A stretch of 64,000 nucleotides of DNA. Source: Chryseobacterium limigenitum (GTDB lineage: Bacteria > Bacteroidota > Bacteroidia > Flavobacteriales > Weeksellaceae). The notes below the pieces were generated by a model. It made no database searches. It saw nothing but the letters and a program-made list of their open reading frames with translations, and was not told the DNA's origin. The stretch is from assembly GCF_900114875.1 (NCBI RefSeq), contig NZ_FPKW01000014.1, positions 44,481-108,480 on the forward strand, read 5' to 3'. Within the stretch, counting starts at the first letter, position 1; each line of letters starts with the position of its first letter. Positions 7,731-16,016 of this stretch are shown here, piece by piece. The position numbers were made by a program, and so were the translations under genes.

Positions 7731-8366
7731 ATGTATGCAATCAATCACGCAGCAACAGCCTTGCTCATTAAAAAAAAAGTGCCAACAGCACCTATGATTT
7801 TATTACTGGTTTCAGTACAGTTGATAGAATTATTTTGGGTATTATTTAATTACTTGGGTTGGGAATATTATTCCATTTCAGGCGGAAAAGTACACCTTGA
7901 TTATTTGCCATATTCGCATTCTGTATTTGGTGCTGTGGTGGCGGCATTAATTTCATTTGCTATTATTAATTGGGGCTACAAAAATCGAAAACTTGCTGCT
8001 GCCATCGCAATTGGTGTATTATCACACATAGTTATCGATATGATTTTTCATGAAAAAGACATTCAACTTTCTCCGTTTTCAGCTACACCAGTTTGGGGTT
8101 TGGGAATTCTTGATTACCCTTGGCTAAATTTTGCATTAGAGTTTTTGTATGGATTATTTTGTTGGTGGTATTTCAAAGGCAGTAAAGCGTTATTAGCTGT
8201 TATTGTGATATTTAATATTACAGATTTGCCATTAATGTTAGGTGGTGGCGACTCACTGAAACCATTTCAAGAATATCCATTTATTCTACCAACAATTATT
8301 CTTTTTCAAATTTTAGTTACGTGGTATTTTGTATGGCGATACAGTAGAAAAACAAAGACTGCTTAA
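7731..8366 (+). CDS. Multi-pass membrane protein, possible membrane-bound metal-dependent hydrolase
   Basis: 211 residues, mostly hydrophobic, with about six membrane segments. Conserved-looking polar positions in the membrane are MYAINHAATALLIKKK at the N terminus, DYLPYSHSVFG (about residues 62-72) and LSHIVIDMIFHEKDI (about 102-116). His and Asp spaced this way resemble the DUF457/YbcI group of membrane-bound metal-dependent hydrolases, but I cannot confirm membership. It lies 134 bp after the Crp/Fnr gene in the same unit and is followed by attC-like repeat 2. A regulator-target relation is possible but unproven. Confidence 0.6.
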   Translation: MYAINHAATALLIKKKVPTAPMILLLVSVQLIELFWVLFNYLGWEYYSISGGKVHLDYLPYSHSVFGAVVAALISFAIINWGYKNRKLAAAIAIGVLSHIVIDMIFHEKDIQLSPFSATPVWGLGILDYPWLNFALEFLYGLFCWWYFKGSKALLAVIVIFNITDLPLMLGGGDSLKPFQEYPFILPTIILFQILVTWYFVWRYSRKTKTA

Positions 8367-8390
8367 TCACTTTTATAACAGATTAAGAAG

Positions 8391-8545
8391 GCAACTCACA
8401 AGGTATTGCCAAAAGCGGTGCGGAACGGCTTCGATTAGGCATTTGTACAAGGTTCAACCGTAGCTTTTCAATTGAACTTTTGTACAAAATTGAAGATTTA
8501 TGCTTCGGTTGCCCCACCATTGCAAAGCCCCTAAACGTTAGCGGA
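8391..8545 (+). repeat. attC-like repeat 2 (divergent copy)
   Basis: Same order of blocks as repeats 1 and 3 but more diverged: GGTATTGCC near the left end, TTCAACCGTAGCTTTTCAAT in the centre, GAACTTTTGTACAA, TGCTTCGGTTGCCCC, GCAAAGCC and the right end AAACGTTAGCGG (GTTAGC at 8537-8542). It separates the membrane-protein gene from the decayed VOC gene. Confidence 0.5.
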
Positions 8546-8614
8546 AATTGTAGAGTACCACTTATCAACATGCAAAAATCGAGATATTAGATTTGACAAC
8601 GAAAAAGATATAAA

Positions 8615-8775
8615 ATGGCAAACAAGTATTTATCAATTTGGCAGTAAAAGACCTTCAAAAATCTATGGACTTTTATATTGCATTGGTTTTTAGTAGCAAT
8701 CCCCAATTTTTAGACGACACGGCAAAATGTATGGTTTGGAATGAGAATGTTTTTGTGATGATAATTAACGTTTAA
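8615..8775 (+). pseudogene. Decayed VOC (glyoxalase/bleomycin-resistance-like) gene, N-terminal part
   Basis: ATGGCAAACAAG is followed, after a one-base frame change, by codons reading VFINLAVKDLQKSMDFYIAL, then FLDDTAKCMVWNENVFVMI and a stop at 8773-8775. This is the first beta-alpha-beta module of VOC-fold proteins (typical start: KIFVNLPVKDL..S..FY..LGF). The rest of the gene is missing. Frameshift and truncation make it non-functional. It is the first cargo after attC-like repeat 2. Confidence 0.65.
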
Positions 8776-8820
8776 TTTTAGTTGGCGGTTCTGAGCTTAC
8801 TTTACACGATAGCAAAACCT

Positions 8821-9054
8821 TACGCAGAGATTTAGGAAGCCTACACCAATATTGCATCTTTGGAAATCAATTATTTTTTCATTTGCCCAACAATGGTAGT
8901 AGAAGGCGATGCCGATGGGAACTATTTATTTCAAGAAAATTACTTTCCAAAAAGTGAAGGCAAACAAATTTCGGCAGGAAATATGGGGCATTTCATTGCC
9001 AAAGAAATCGATAAAGTAAAATCAGAAATTATAAAACAGTATGCACAATCCTAA
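8821..9054 (+). pseudogene. Decayed NAD(P)-binding (atypical SDR) gene, C-terminal part
   Basis: The frame reads YAEI-stop-EAYTNIASLEINYFF and continues open through ICPTMVVEGDADGNYLFQENYFP and GNMGHFIAKEIDKV to the stop at 9052-9054. The pattern fits the C-terminal third of NADH-flavin-reductase-like SDRs (..NIASLE...ICP.....G.Y......ISAGNMG.FI..E). The Rossmann N terminus is absent and an in-frame TAG interrupts the fragment at 8833. Its end overlaps the TMEM175 start by 14 bp. Confidence 0.55.
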
Positions 9055-9664
9055 TTCCCGACTTGAAGCATTTTGCGATGGAGTATTTGCAATTGCCATT
9101 ACCTTACTTATTATAGAAATTAAAATACCACCTATCGAAAACATTCACACTAAAATAGAATTATGGGATGCACTTGCTCATTCCTGGCCATCCTGGTTAG
9201 CTTTTTTCATTAGCTTCATTACCATATTGATATCATGGGTAAACCATTCACACGCATTAAAATCATTTGGAAAGACATCACCGCAATTCACCTACGCAAA
9301 CGGGTTATTGCTCATGGCAATTATAATATTGCCGTTTCCAACAATGGCTATAGCCGAATATTTGCAAACGGATATTGCTCAACCTGCCATCACGTTATAC
9401 TGTGCCGCTTCATTATTAAATAATATCGCATGGAATATTATACAATATACCTATACCCATCCTCAGTCATTGTTTAAACCTTCAGTTAATATAGAAAAAA
9501 TAAGAGCTGGAATAATGACTACTCGCATGGGCTTTGGTTTGTATTTATTTGCCTTTTTGCTTTCTTTTTGGTTCCCGCTAACAGCATTTATTATTGTTGC
9601 TTCTTCATGGGGAATATGGCTTATACTTAGCATAAGCATTAAAGAGGAAAACATAACAGCATAA
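9041..9664 (+). CDS. TMEM175 family (DUF1211) membrane protein, putative potassium channel
   Basis: 207 residues with about six transmembrane helices. The N terminus NSRLEAFCDGVFAIAITLLIIEIKIP is the TMEM175 signature (R...F.DGVFAIA.TLL), with Cys in place of the usual Ser in the FSD motif. Bacterial TMEM175 proteins form tetrameric K+-permeable channels. The start codon lies inside the end of the decayed SDR frame, so translation may once have been coupled to it. It is bounded downstream by attC-like repeat 3 and has no dedicated promoter that I can see. Confidence 0.85.
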   Translation: MHNPNSRLEAFCDGVFAIAITLLIIEIKIPPIENIHTKIELWDALAHSWPSWLAFFISFITILISWVNHSHALKSFGKTSPQFTYANGLLLMAIIILPFPTMAIAEYLQTDIAQPAITLYCAASLLNNIAWNIIQYTYTHPQSLFKPSVNIEKIRAGIMTTRMGFGLYLFAFLLSFWFPLTAFIIVASSWGIWLILSISIKEENITA

Positions 9665-9700
9665 TCTGTTAACATGGAAACTTAACAGAAAAACACTAAC

Positions 9701-9841
9701 GCTTAACACGGGTTTTGCGTCAGACAGGCAGAAGTGCAAAACTCAACGGCAGTTTTTCAATTAAACTTTAGTAATAATATCGGCTATTGTGCTTCGATTT
9801 CCCTCCCGAACGCAAAGCGATTTGAGTATAGAAATGTTACA
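9701..9841 (+). repeat. attC-like repeat 3 (cassette boundary)
   Basis: Begins GCTTAACACGGGTTTTGCGT, matching repeat 1 at 17 of 20 positions. It shares TCAACGGCAGTTTTTCAAT, TTTAGTAATAAT, TTGTGCTTC, TTTCCCTCCCGA and CGCAAAG with repeat 1, and ends AAATGTTACA. The left end GCTTAAC fits RYYYAAC. An ORF starts within the right end. Confidence 0.6.
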
Positions 9842-10079
9842 GAATCTAAATCTTTCACTAATCTTGGGTTTAACAGCTACTACAAAAGAGAACAGTAATA
9901 TCATTTCTTTTGTAAATGTTCTTTCCCTTAAAAAGGAGTATATGGTGAAACTATCTGTGATAGTTTACAACCATCATAAAAAAGAAGAAGTAATTACCAG
10001 TGCTTTGTATTTACAAAGACAATTAGAACTGACAGCTAAAGAAGAAAAAGTAATAAGGAAGTATATTAGACCATTTTAA
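9834..10079 (+). CDS. Orphan small ORF after attC-like repeat 3
   Basis: 81 codons beginning at the ATG inside the right end of the repeat. It reads MLQNLNLSLILGLTATTKEN at the start and ends with a basic, helical tail (AKEEKVIRKYIRPF). I do not recognise it. It may be the third cargo of the cassette array or a remnant. The frame is also open upstream through the repeat, which weakens the case for a real start at 9834. A strong hairpin follows at 10127-10159. Confidence 0.3.
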   Translation: MLQNLNLSLILGLTATTKENSNIISFVNVLSLKKEYMVKLSVIVYNHHKKEEVITSALYLQRQLELTAKEEKVIRKYIRPF

Positions 10080-10126
10080 ATGAACAATTAAAATCTTACA
10101 GTAATTCTTTCTTATTGATATGAACA

Positions 10127-10159
10127 AGTTTCGGCGGCACCAAAGGTGCCGCCGAAACT
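10127..10159. terminator. Strong GC-rich hairpin between convergent genes
   Basis: Perfect 15-bp stem AGTTTCGGCGGCACC with loop AAA. It lies 20 bp beyond the stop of the minus-strand M23 peptidase gene and after the plus-strand orphan ORF. No long T run follows on either strand, so it may act as a transcript-end stabiliser as well as a terminator. Confidence 0.65.
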
Positions 10160-10178
10160 CTATAAAAAGTAAGCTTTT

Positions 10179-11216
10179 CTATAAATTCATAAACAATTTC
10201 GGATTTACCGGAGTATTGTTTTTGTGTACTTCATAATGAAGATGCGGTCCTGTGGAACGTCCCGAATTTCCGGATTTTGCAATTACCTGACCCACTTTTA
10301 CTTTTTCATTAACTTTCGCTACCAATTGAGATAAATGTCCGTATAATGTAGCCAATCCATTTCCGTGAGAAATAATTACACAGTTTCCGTAACCTCCTTT
10401 CTGTCCTGAGAAAATTACAGTTCCAGCAGCAGTTGCGATAACATCAGAACCAAAAGCTACACCAATATCCAACCCTTTGTGAAACTGCATCTGATCAGCC
10501 TCAGCAGGCGGATTATTTTTTTCAACAACAGGAGCCTTAGATCCTGAACTTGAATTACTGGCAATAGACTTTGTAGAAGTACTTGCAGGAGCCAAAGCCA
10601 CAGGAGCTGATTTTGGCGTCACCATTACTTTTACTTCTCTTTTATTTCCGTAGCTGTCGGTTAATTCGATTGTTTTTTCAACGGGTTCTGCCTTTACTTC
10701 AGGTTTTGCAGCTGCGACAACAGCGGCAGGTTTAGATTCTGAAGGCGCACCCGATCTTACAGATGCGTAAACAGTTTTAAAAGGAATAGGGTTTTTTCTG
10801 ATACCGAAATTTGATGAGATATGGCCTTCAGTAGGCATTCCCAGTGGAACTTGCATTAATTTTTTCTGTAAGTCCATTAAATACTGACTATATCGGTTAG
10901 ATTGTTTTGCCAGATAAACAGAACTTGAAATACTGTCTTTGCTAAGGGTTGTTAGCTTTTCATTCGAAATGTCTTTTGATTTTAAGAATGAATTGAGTTG
11001 AGCAACAGTTTGATCTACAAGACCTAAATCTGTTTTCATTTTTAAGTAATCTACACTGTCTTTTTCAGTGTTTATTTTTACAAGGTTCACTTCATAGGTT
11101 TTATCATCTCTGTCAGAAAATAATTTGGCTATGAAAATCCCTTGTGCAAAAACTACTAATAAAAGTCCTCCCAGAAGGATGTTTACGTTCTTCTTGCTGC
11201 TTAGAAATTTCTTCAT
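10179..11216 (-). CDS. M23 family metallopeptidase (LytM-type cell wall hydrolase)
   Basis: 345 residues. One N-terminal membrane anchor (about 13-32) is followed by a charged helical, probably coiled-coil region (40-115) and a low-complexity Ala/Lys/Pro/Ser linker (150-235). The C-terminal LytM/M23 domain has zinc ligands in FHKGLDIG (His near 246, Asp near 250) and GPHLHYE (His325, His327). The domain looks intact, so it should cut peptidoglycan cross-links in the periplasm, as in proteins controlling cell division or shape. The AT-rich ~960 bp upstream hold a decayed gene. Confidence 0.92.
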   Translation of the reverse strand: MKKFLSSKKNVNILLGGLLLVVFAQGIFIAKLFSDRDDKTYEVNLVKINTEKDSVDYLKMKTDLGLVDQTVAQLNSFLKSKDISNEKLTTLSKDSISSSVYLAKQSNRYSQYLMDLQKKLMQVPLGMPTEGHISSNFGIRKNPIPFKTVYASVRSGAPSESKPAAVVAAAKPEVKAEPVEKTIELTDSYGNKREVKVMVTPKSAPVALAPASTSTKSIASNSSSGSKAPVVEKNNPPAEADQMQFHKGLDIGVAFGSDVIATAAGTVIFSGQKGGYGNCVIISHGNGLATLYGHLSQLVAKVNEKVKVGQVIAKSGNSGRSTGPHLHYEVHKNNTPVNPKLFMNL

Positions 11217-11473
11217 ATTTCTTCTCTTAGTATATTAAAAAAACGGTTTTAAGCTTGCAAATTTAATTAAAAATAAGTTTTAAGGGTTATTTTTGACAAA
11301 TATTCACTGTATTTAGTTCATTTTGTTTAAATTTTATGAATAGCAATATTTAGTGATGCCATCTTTACCAAATTTATTTTTATAAGAAAACGATAAATAT
11401 TCATTTTTAGTGTTCATTTTTTTAATTTTTCAAACCTAAAGAAAAATTTTAATATAACTTCTTTTTACAAAAA

Positions 11474-11912
11474 ATGCAATCAGATTGTTTAATTACATTT
11501 TTTATTTCTAGAGGTAAATCTTTTGTAAGAAATACCTTGGCTTTATTTTATTATACACAAGATGATATTTTAACATGAGACAAGCCATTACTTTTAAAAC
11601 CCCATCATAAAGAAAAAGTATCTTTTTATAAAGGTTTCTGGGAGGCAGGTGTTGAAATAATATTTCCTATTAGTAAAAATCTAATTATAATTATTTTGGA
11701 TCAAGAATATTTTTTCAGAGCAAAAAGATTTACATAGTACGATACAATTTTTAAGTGATAAAAAATTAATAGAATATAATCTGTACCAATATTGCTTTTC
11801 GAATTTTGAAATTTATTCATCAATAAATGATTTTAATATCATTAAGAAATTTGTAGAATTAAATAATGAAGAGGATTATTTTTCTTATCGACCTCAGATC
11901 AAAGTCCATTAA
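11474..11912 (+). pseudogene. Decayed DUF4238-like gene
   Basis: In this otherwise blank stretch the + strand reads coherently in frame from 11474 (SRGKSFVRNTLALFYYTQDDILT), meets a TGA at 11576, then continues DKPLLLKPHH and FYKGFWEAGVEIIFPISKNLIIIILDQEY. At the T run near 11709-11715 it shifts frame and runs on as SEQKDLHSTIQFLSDKKLIEY to a stop at 11910-11912. The pattern T-S-D-N-P, then GxE-I-(Y/F)-FP-(I/L)-S, then LILD is that of DUF4238 proteins. The TGA falls where Ser is expected. The 5' third is not recognisable. Confidence 0.5.
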
Positions 11913-12177
11913 GATATCAAATAAAGTTCTTTGATTTTTAGATAGTTAAACGATCATGGGTTGAATACATAATAAAAATATAAAATTCAATAATATGAGG
12001 TCTTTAAAAGAATTTACACTGAAAGTATCCTTAGGGCGAAATTTATTTGTGATTCTCAATATAATAGAAATTAAAAATATTTTAACATAAATAATCATAG
12101 TTGTGTGAAATAAATTGCAATAATTATTAAATAAAGTTTTATATTAGTGTAGAAAAACTAAACCAAACTCACACAAT

Positions 12178-13194
12178 ATGGACAATGAAAATTTTGGTAC
12201 CCTTGAACTCCTTCGCCAACAGTTCAGGTACCCGTTCCCGACATTAAAAAACCCCTATGCCGAACACTTACAACAGATTACCGAAAATCAATGGATCGAC
12301 GGAGAATATCTTTGGTTGTATGAGCAGAACCCCGACCTTCGGAAAAAGTACAAAAAAACCAAAACAGCACATATTGCAGCCCAATGGTTTCCAACAGCAC
12401 CACCTGAACGGTTCAAACCCATCTGCAGATTAATGCTTTGGACTTTGTACAATGACGATCTTTATGAAGAAAGTGAGCCGGAAAATATCGGATATGTACA
12501 CACTCAGTCTATTGCGGTATTGAAAGGTGAAATAGCCACTAAGGATTCAGGAATACCTTTAGGACCTATGCTTGCTTCTTTAAGAGAAGAGCTTTTGGAA
12601 TTTATCCCACAGGAATCTGTTGCCCGTTTTACGCAAATGATCAGCAGGTATTTTACAGGATTAGAAACGGAATTAAAATACAAGAAAAATAAAACCTATC
12701 CCAGTGTGAGCGAATGTATTGCATTGCGTGAAAATTCTATCTGTCTCTATCCCTTTCTACAGCTTACGGAGTTAGAAACGGGAATCGTACTTCCACCGGA
12801 GATTCACGCGCATCCTGTAATCATTCGCCTGCAAACACTTGCCTGTCATCTGGTCACTTTTTTTAATGAAGTACAATCTGTACTGAAGGATGAAGCAACT
12901 GACAGTATTTACTACAATATCGTAAAAGTGATCCAACACGAACGGCAGATGTCACTCAAAGAAGCTTGTATTGAAGATTTACGTCTTCACAATGAAGATC
13001 TGAAAGAATTTTTAGAACTACAAGCCAATCTTCCTGATTTTGGGATCTGGCATGACGCGGTGATCAACTGGGTACATTATATGAGCATGGTTTTGAGCGG
13101 ATGGAAAAATATATCTACAAAACTGGACCGTTATACCGCAGCTGAATTTCCTGAGGCAGCAGAACTAAAGGCAAAGCTGAATCAGGTTCAATAA
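12178..13194 (+). CDS. Class I terpene synthase, copy A
   Basis: 338 residues, the usual length of bacterial sesquiterpene or diterpene cyclases. Metal-binding motif NDDLYEE lies at 92-98. Arg184, exactly 46 residues before the second motif, is the pyrophosphate sensor position. The NSE-type motif is NEVQSVLKDE at 230-239, with N230, S234 and D238 where Glu is usual (E239 is next). A terminal RY pair is at 318-319. It should ionise a prenyl diphosphate and cyclise it in the cytoplasm; the product cannot be predicted. It is 89 bp before a second, related synthase, and no prenyltransferase or P450 is nearby. Confidence 0.88.
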   Translation: MDNENFGTLELLRQQFRYPFPTLKNPYAEHLQQITENQWIDGEYLWLYEQNPDLRKKYKKTKTAHIAAQWFPTAPPERFKPICRLMLWTLYNDDLYEESEPENIGYVHTQSIAVLKGEIATKDSGIPLGPMLASLREELLEFIPQESVARFTQMISRYFTGLETELKYKKNKTYPSVSECIALRENSICLYPFLQLTELETGIVLPPEIHAHPVIIRLQTLACHLVTFFNEVQSVLKDEATDSIYYNIVKVIQHERQMSLKEACIEDLRLHNEDLKEFLELQANLPDFGIWHDAVINWVHYMSMVLSGWKNISTKLDRYTAAEFPEAAELKAKLNQVQ

Positions 13195-13283
13195 TACTTC
13201 GTAAAAGAATATTTTTAATTTAAAATATTCTATCATAATAACAAACTATCAAACATCACTTTATCACTTTAATTTTAAAAAAA

Positions 13284-14282
13284 ATGAAACCAGAAGATTA
13301 CAACCCGTCGAATTACCTGCCTCAAGGTTATTACCCTTGGCCAGATAAAATCAATCCGAATGTGGAACAAATGGGTATTGATTACAGAAGCTGGATTGAT
13401 ACTGATTATGTATATTTATCTGAAAATATACGTGAACGATACAAGAGCATGAACCTGCACAGGTGTTCGGCAAGAATGTATCCTTATGCAAGTTATGAGC
13501 GCGTTACACCTATGCATCGGTATGTTGTTTTCCATACCATATTTGATGATCAGCTTGAATATGCAACCGAAGAAGAGGTCAGTAGATATTGCGACCGACT
13601 CGTAGCAATATTCAGAGGAGACAGCCTTACTCCGGAAGATCCCGGTTATTTCATCCAGGCCGCCAAAATCAGAGATGAATTTCGAGCTTTTATGCCTGAT
13701 GAATGGATGAAACGCCTGGCAGATACTTTTTACACCGTTACAAGATATGGTGCTCAGGAAGAGGCAACTTATAAGGCAACCCAAACAGTACCTTCACTTG
13801 CATTGTTTAAAGTACTCCGTGAATATTCAATTGTAATATTTCCTTATTTCTATTTGGTTGATGCAGAGTTTCATACCTTTTTAACAGAAGAGGTAGAGCG
13901 CCATCCTGTGATACAGCGTGTTCGATCTGTATGGTCCAGAATTATTGCCTGGCAGAATGATATCCAGGGATTGAAAAAAGAACTAAGCAAGGATACCGAA
14001 GTAATGAATATCGTTATCGTCTTACAGAGAAACTATAACTTGTCATTGGAAGATGCCTTGTCTAGAGCCATGAAAATTCATGACGATGATCTTGCAGAAC
14101 TTGTTGCTTTACAGGAAGACCTTCCTGATTTTGGTAAGTATCATGAAGAAGTAAAACAGTTGTTCCTAGGCTGGGGCAGTCTGATACAAGGTCTGAATAC
14201 TTTTTACCTAGTAGATACAAATCGTTATGATCCCGAATGCTTTGCATGGCCAGATAGAGAAACCGAAGATACATCACTTTAG
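13284..14282 (+). CDS. Class I terpene synthase, copy B
   Basis: 332 residues, clearly related to the preceding gene (shared DLPDF, HPVI, and similar spacing throughout). Asp-rich motif FDDQLE is at 87-92. The pyrophosphate sensor Arg179 is exactly 46 residues before the second motif. The NSE-type motif NDIQGLKKE is at 225-233, with Gly229 in place of Ser. The RY pair is at 314-315. Magnesium ligation may be altered but the scaffold is complete. Likely co-transcribed with copy A. It is followed by a decanucleotide repeat and a perfect palindrome that may end the transcript. Confidence 0.88.
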   Translation: MKPEDYNPSNYLPQGYYPWPDKINPNVEQMGIDYRSWIDTDYVYLSENIRERYKSMNLHRCSARMYPYASYERVTPMHRYVVFHTIFDDQLEYATEEEVSRYCDRLVAIFRGDSLTPEDPGYFIQAAKIRDEFRAFMPDEWMKRLADTFYTVTRYGAQEEATYKATQTVPSLALFKVLREYSIVIFPYFYLVDAEFHTFLTEEVERHPVIQRVRSVWSRIIAWQNDIQGLKKELSKDTEVMNIVIVLQRNYNLSLEDALSRAMKIHDDDLAELVALQEDLPDFGKYHEEVKQLFLGWGSLIQGLNTFYLVDTNRYDPECFAWPDRETEDTSL

Positions 14283-14310
14283 ATTATAACTTGTTCCGTT
14301 ACAAAAATTA

Positions 14311-14350
14311 TATATAATGATATATAATGATATATAATGATATATAATAT
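14311..14350. repeat. Tandem repeat of TATATAATGA, four copies
   Basis: Three exact copies and a fourth differing at its last two bases (TATATAATAT), beginning 28 bp after the stop of terpene synthase B. Confidence 0.9.
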
Positions 14351-14370
14351 GGTGGTAAAATAATCAACTA

Positions 14371-14426
14371 ACAATTCCAAAACTAAAACAGCATCAATAT
14401 TGATGCTGTTTTAGTTTTGGAATTGT
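14371..14426. terminator. Perfect 56-bp palindrome, possible bidirectional terminator
   Basis: Arms 14371-14398 and 14399-14426 are exact reverse complements with no spacer (centre CAAT/ATTG). In RNA this gives a very stable hairpin for transcripts from either side: terpene synthases on the left, and the surface-protein gene 230 bp away on the right. No T run follows, so a simple intrinsic terminator is not certain. The rest of 14427-14657 shows nothing recognisable. Confidence 0.8.
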
Positions 14427-14657
14427 CGGTTCTGATATATCCTTATAATTCAATTAATAAACAGGTTTTTTATGCGCAAAACCTATGAGATTAAACATTT
14501 CAATTATCTACATATGATACTCGATTATTGGAATAGATTTCTCTGGCTAGATATGTCGTGTTATACTTTTGCGAATTAGCTCTGTGATAAGATAGTTATT
14601 ATACACATAGACTTTAATCTTGTGTAAGATTATATATTGACTAAAAAATGTATTATA

Positions 14658-16016
14658 TTATTGGGCAAGTTTTGTTATAGAAAGTCCTCCATAATTCACA
14701 ATATTGTTTGTTGTAGCATTGCAACTGAAACGCACTCGTACTTGATCTCCTACATTCAGGAAGCCTGTCCAGTATAATGTATTGCCATTATCTACAATTG
14801 TACCTGCCAGGTCAGCATAGGTGTGTCTAATCATTGTATTCCAGCTTGTTCCGCCATCAGTACTTTTTTCATAATAAGCTGCGGTATGCCAGGTAGGTGT
14901 TGCCGTTCCTGTGCTAACATGGGTATTAGAATTTTGCATAACTATTATATAAATACCTCCCATATTTGCAGGAACCGTAAAAACATTATTATTCCAGGCA
15001 TTATATACATCAAGACTCTCATTGGTAAATTGACCAATGGCCGCATTAGGTATAAACTGACCTCCTACATTTTGTGTTCCCGGTGCGTTTGTAATTACAA
15101 CTGCTCTGGATGTTCCTGCATCTGAGGGTAAAGAATTTACATATCCTAGAACTCCATTATTATCTGCAACAACAGTTCTGGTCGCTGTGAAGGTTTGATC
15201 TTGAACTGCTGATAAGCCGCCTGAGCTTGTTGTGTTATGTGCATTTGCTGCACCATTTAGTGGTAACTGATGTATTCTTGCGATACCATCTACATCCAGT
15301 TTTTCTGTTCCTACATTGTTATCTCCTATTTTCACGTTTCCAATAGGTGTAATGAACATTCTTAGTTGTCCTGCCACGTTACCTCCCGGAGTTGTAGAAA
15401 AACTTATATCAGAAGGCAATGTCGTAGAGCCGGTCCCAAGGACAAGTCGGGTACTGTTTCCACTTGCTAACATCTGAGCATCTCCGTTTCTGAACTGCTG
15501 GATATAAAAATTGCTGTCGTTTCCTCCTAAAAAACCAATAGTAGCTTCACCACCATTGGTCAGTAGGTTTTGTACAATAATCCTGCCATCGGGATCCCAT
15601 GTAGATGTTTGGTTTGTTCCTGTGAAATTTAAAGAAAAATCGTTAAGCGTTAAAGTACGGCTATTAGTTAAGGAACCATCGGTATTGTAAATGTTGGTAG
15701 AAGATTTCACGGTCTGCCATAATGTTCCATCGAAATAATAATAGCCTGCATTGATAACATTTACCGTTTGTCCTGCCGGAGCAATATCTGCAGCTGTTAC
15801 ATAAACCAAAGCTCCTTGTTGCAAAACAGTATAGCTTTTTGCTCTTAATTGCTCTCCTGTAAGTCTTGGAGCTATCACTCCATCCAGAGATGAAATAACT
15901 GTAGGTTTCCCTACCACATCTAGTGTAGCCTGAGGCGTTGCTGTGTTAACACCTACCTGCGAGAAAGCTAATCCTGAGACGAATAAGATTCCTGATAATA
16001 AAAAGTTTTTTTTCAT
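14658..16016 (-). CDS. Secreted surface protein with N-terminal GVNTATPQATLDVVG motif
   Basis: 452 residues with signal peptide MKKNFLLSGILFVSGLAFS. The mature start QVGVNTATPQATLDVVGKP is a common opening of large surface proteins in Chryseobacterium and relatives, which share a repetitive, Asn/Thr/Gly-rich beta body. There is a YYYFDGTLWQTVKSST segment near residue 95. No T9SS C-terminal sorting domain is evident; the protein ends in a beta-rich module (DQVRVRFSCNATTNN). Its function is unknown; an adhesin or cell-surface structural role is a guess. Confidence 0.7.
   Translation of the reverse strand: MKKNFLLSGILFVSGLAFSQVGVNTATPQATLDVVGKPTVISSLDGVIAPRLTGEQLRAKSYTVLQQGALVYVTAADIAPAGQTVNVINAGYYYFDGTLWQTVKSSTNIYNTDGSLTNSRTLTLNDFSLNFTGTNQTSTWDPDGRIIVQNLLTNGGEATIGFLGGNDSNFYIQQFRNGDAQMLASGNSTRLVLGTGSTTLPSDISFSTTPGGNVAGQLRMFITPIGNVKIGDNNVGTEKLDVDGIARIHQLPLNGAANAHNTTSSGGLSAVQDQTFTATRTVVADNNGVLGYVNSLPSDAGTSRAVVITNAPGTQNVGGQFIPNAAIGQFTNESLDVYNAWNNNVFTVPANMGGIYIIVMQNSNTHVSTGTATPTWHTAAYYEKSTDGGTSWNTMIRHTYADLAGTIVDNGNTLYWTGFLNVGDQVRVRFSCNATTNNIVNYGGLSITKLAQ

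Noticed and set aside
6841..9841. The three ~150-bp repeats as a CRISPR array or IS ends
   Set aside because: Too long, too few and too irregularly spaced for CRISPR; they are in direct orientation and no transposase lies between them, so not IS termini.
14371..14426. 56-bp palindrome as the end of an insertion sequence
   Set aside because: No transposase or second copy of an arm is seen within the window, and both arms are contiguous.
14823..15125. 100-codon Cys-rich plus-strand ORF
   Set aside because: It is the antisense shadow of the secreted surface protein gene; the Cys and Ile richness follows from the Thr/Asn codons on the other strand.
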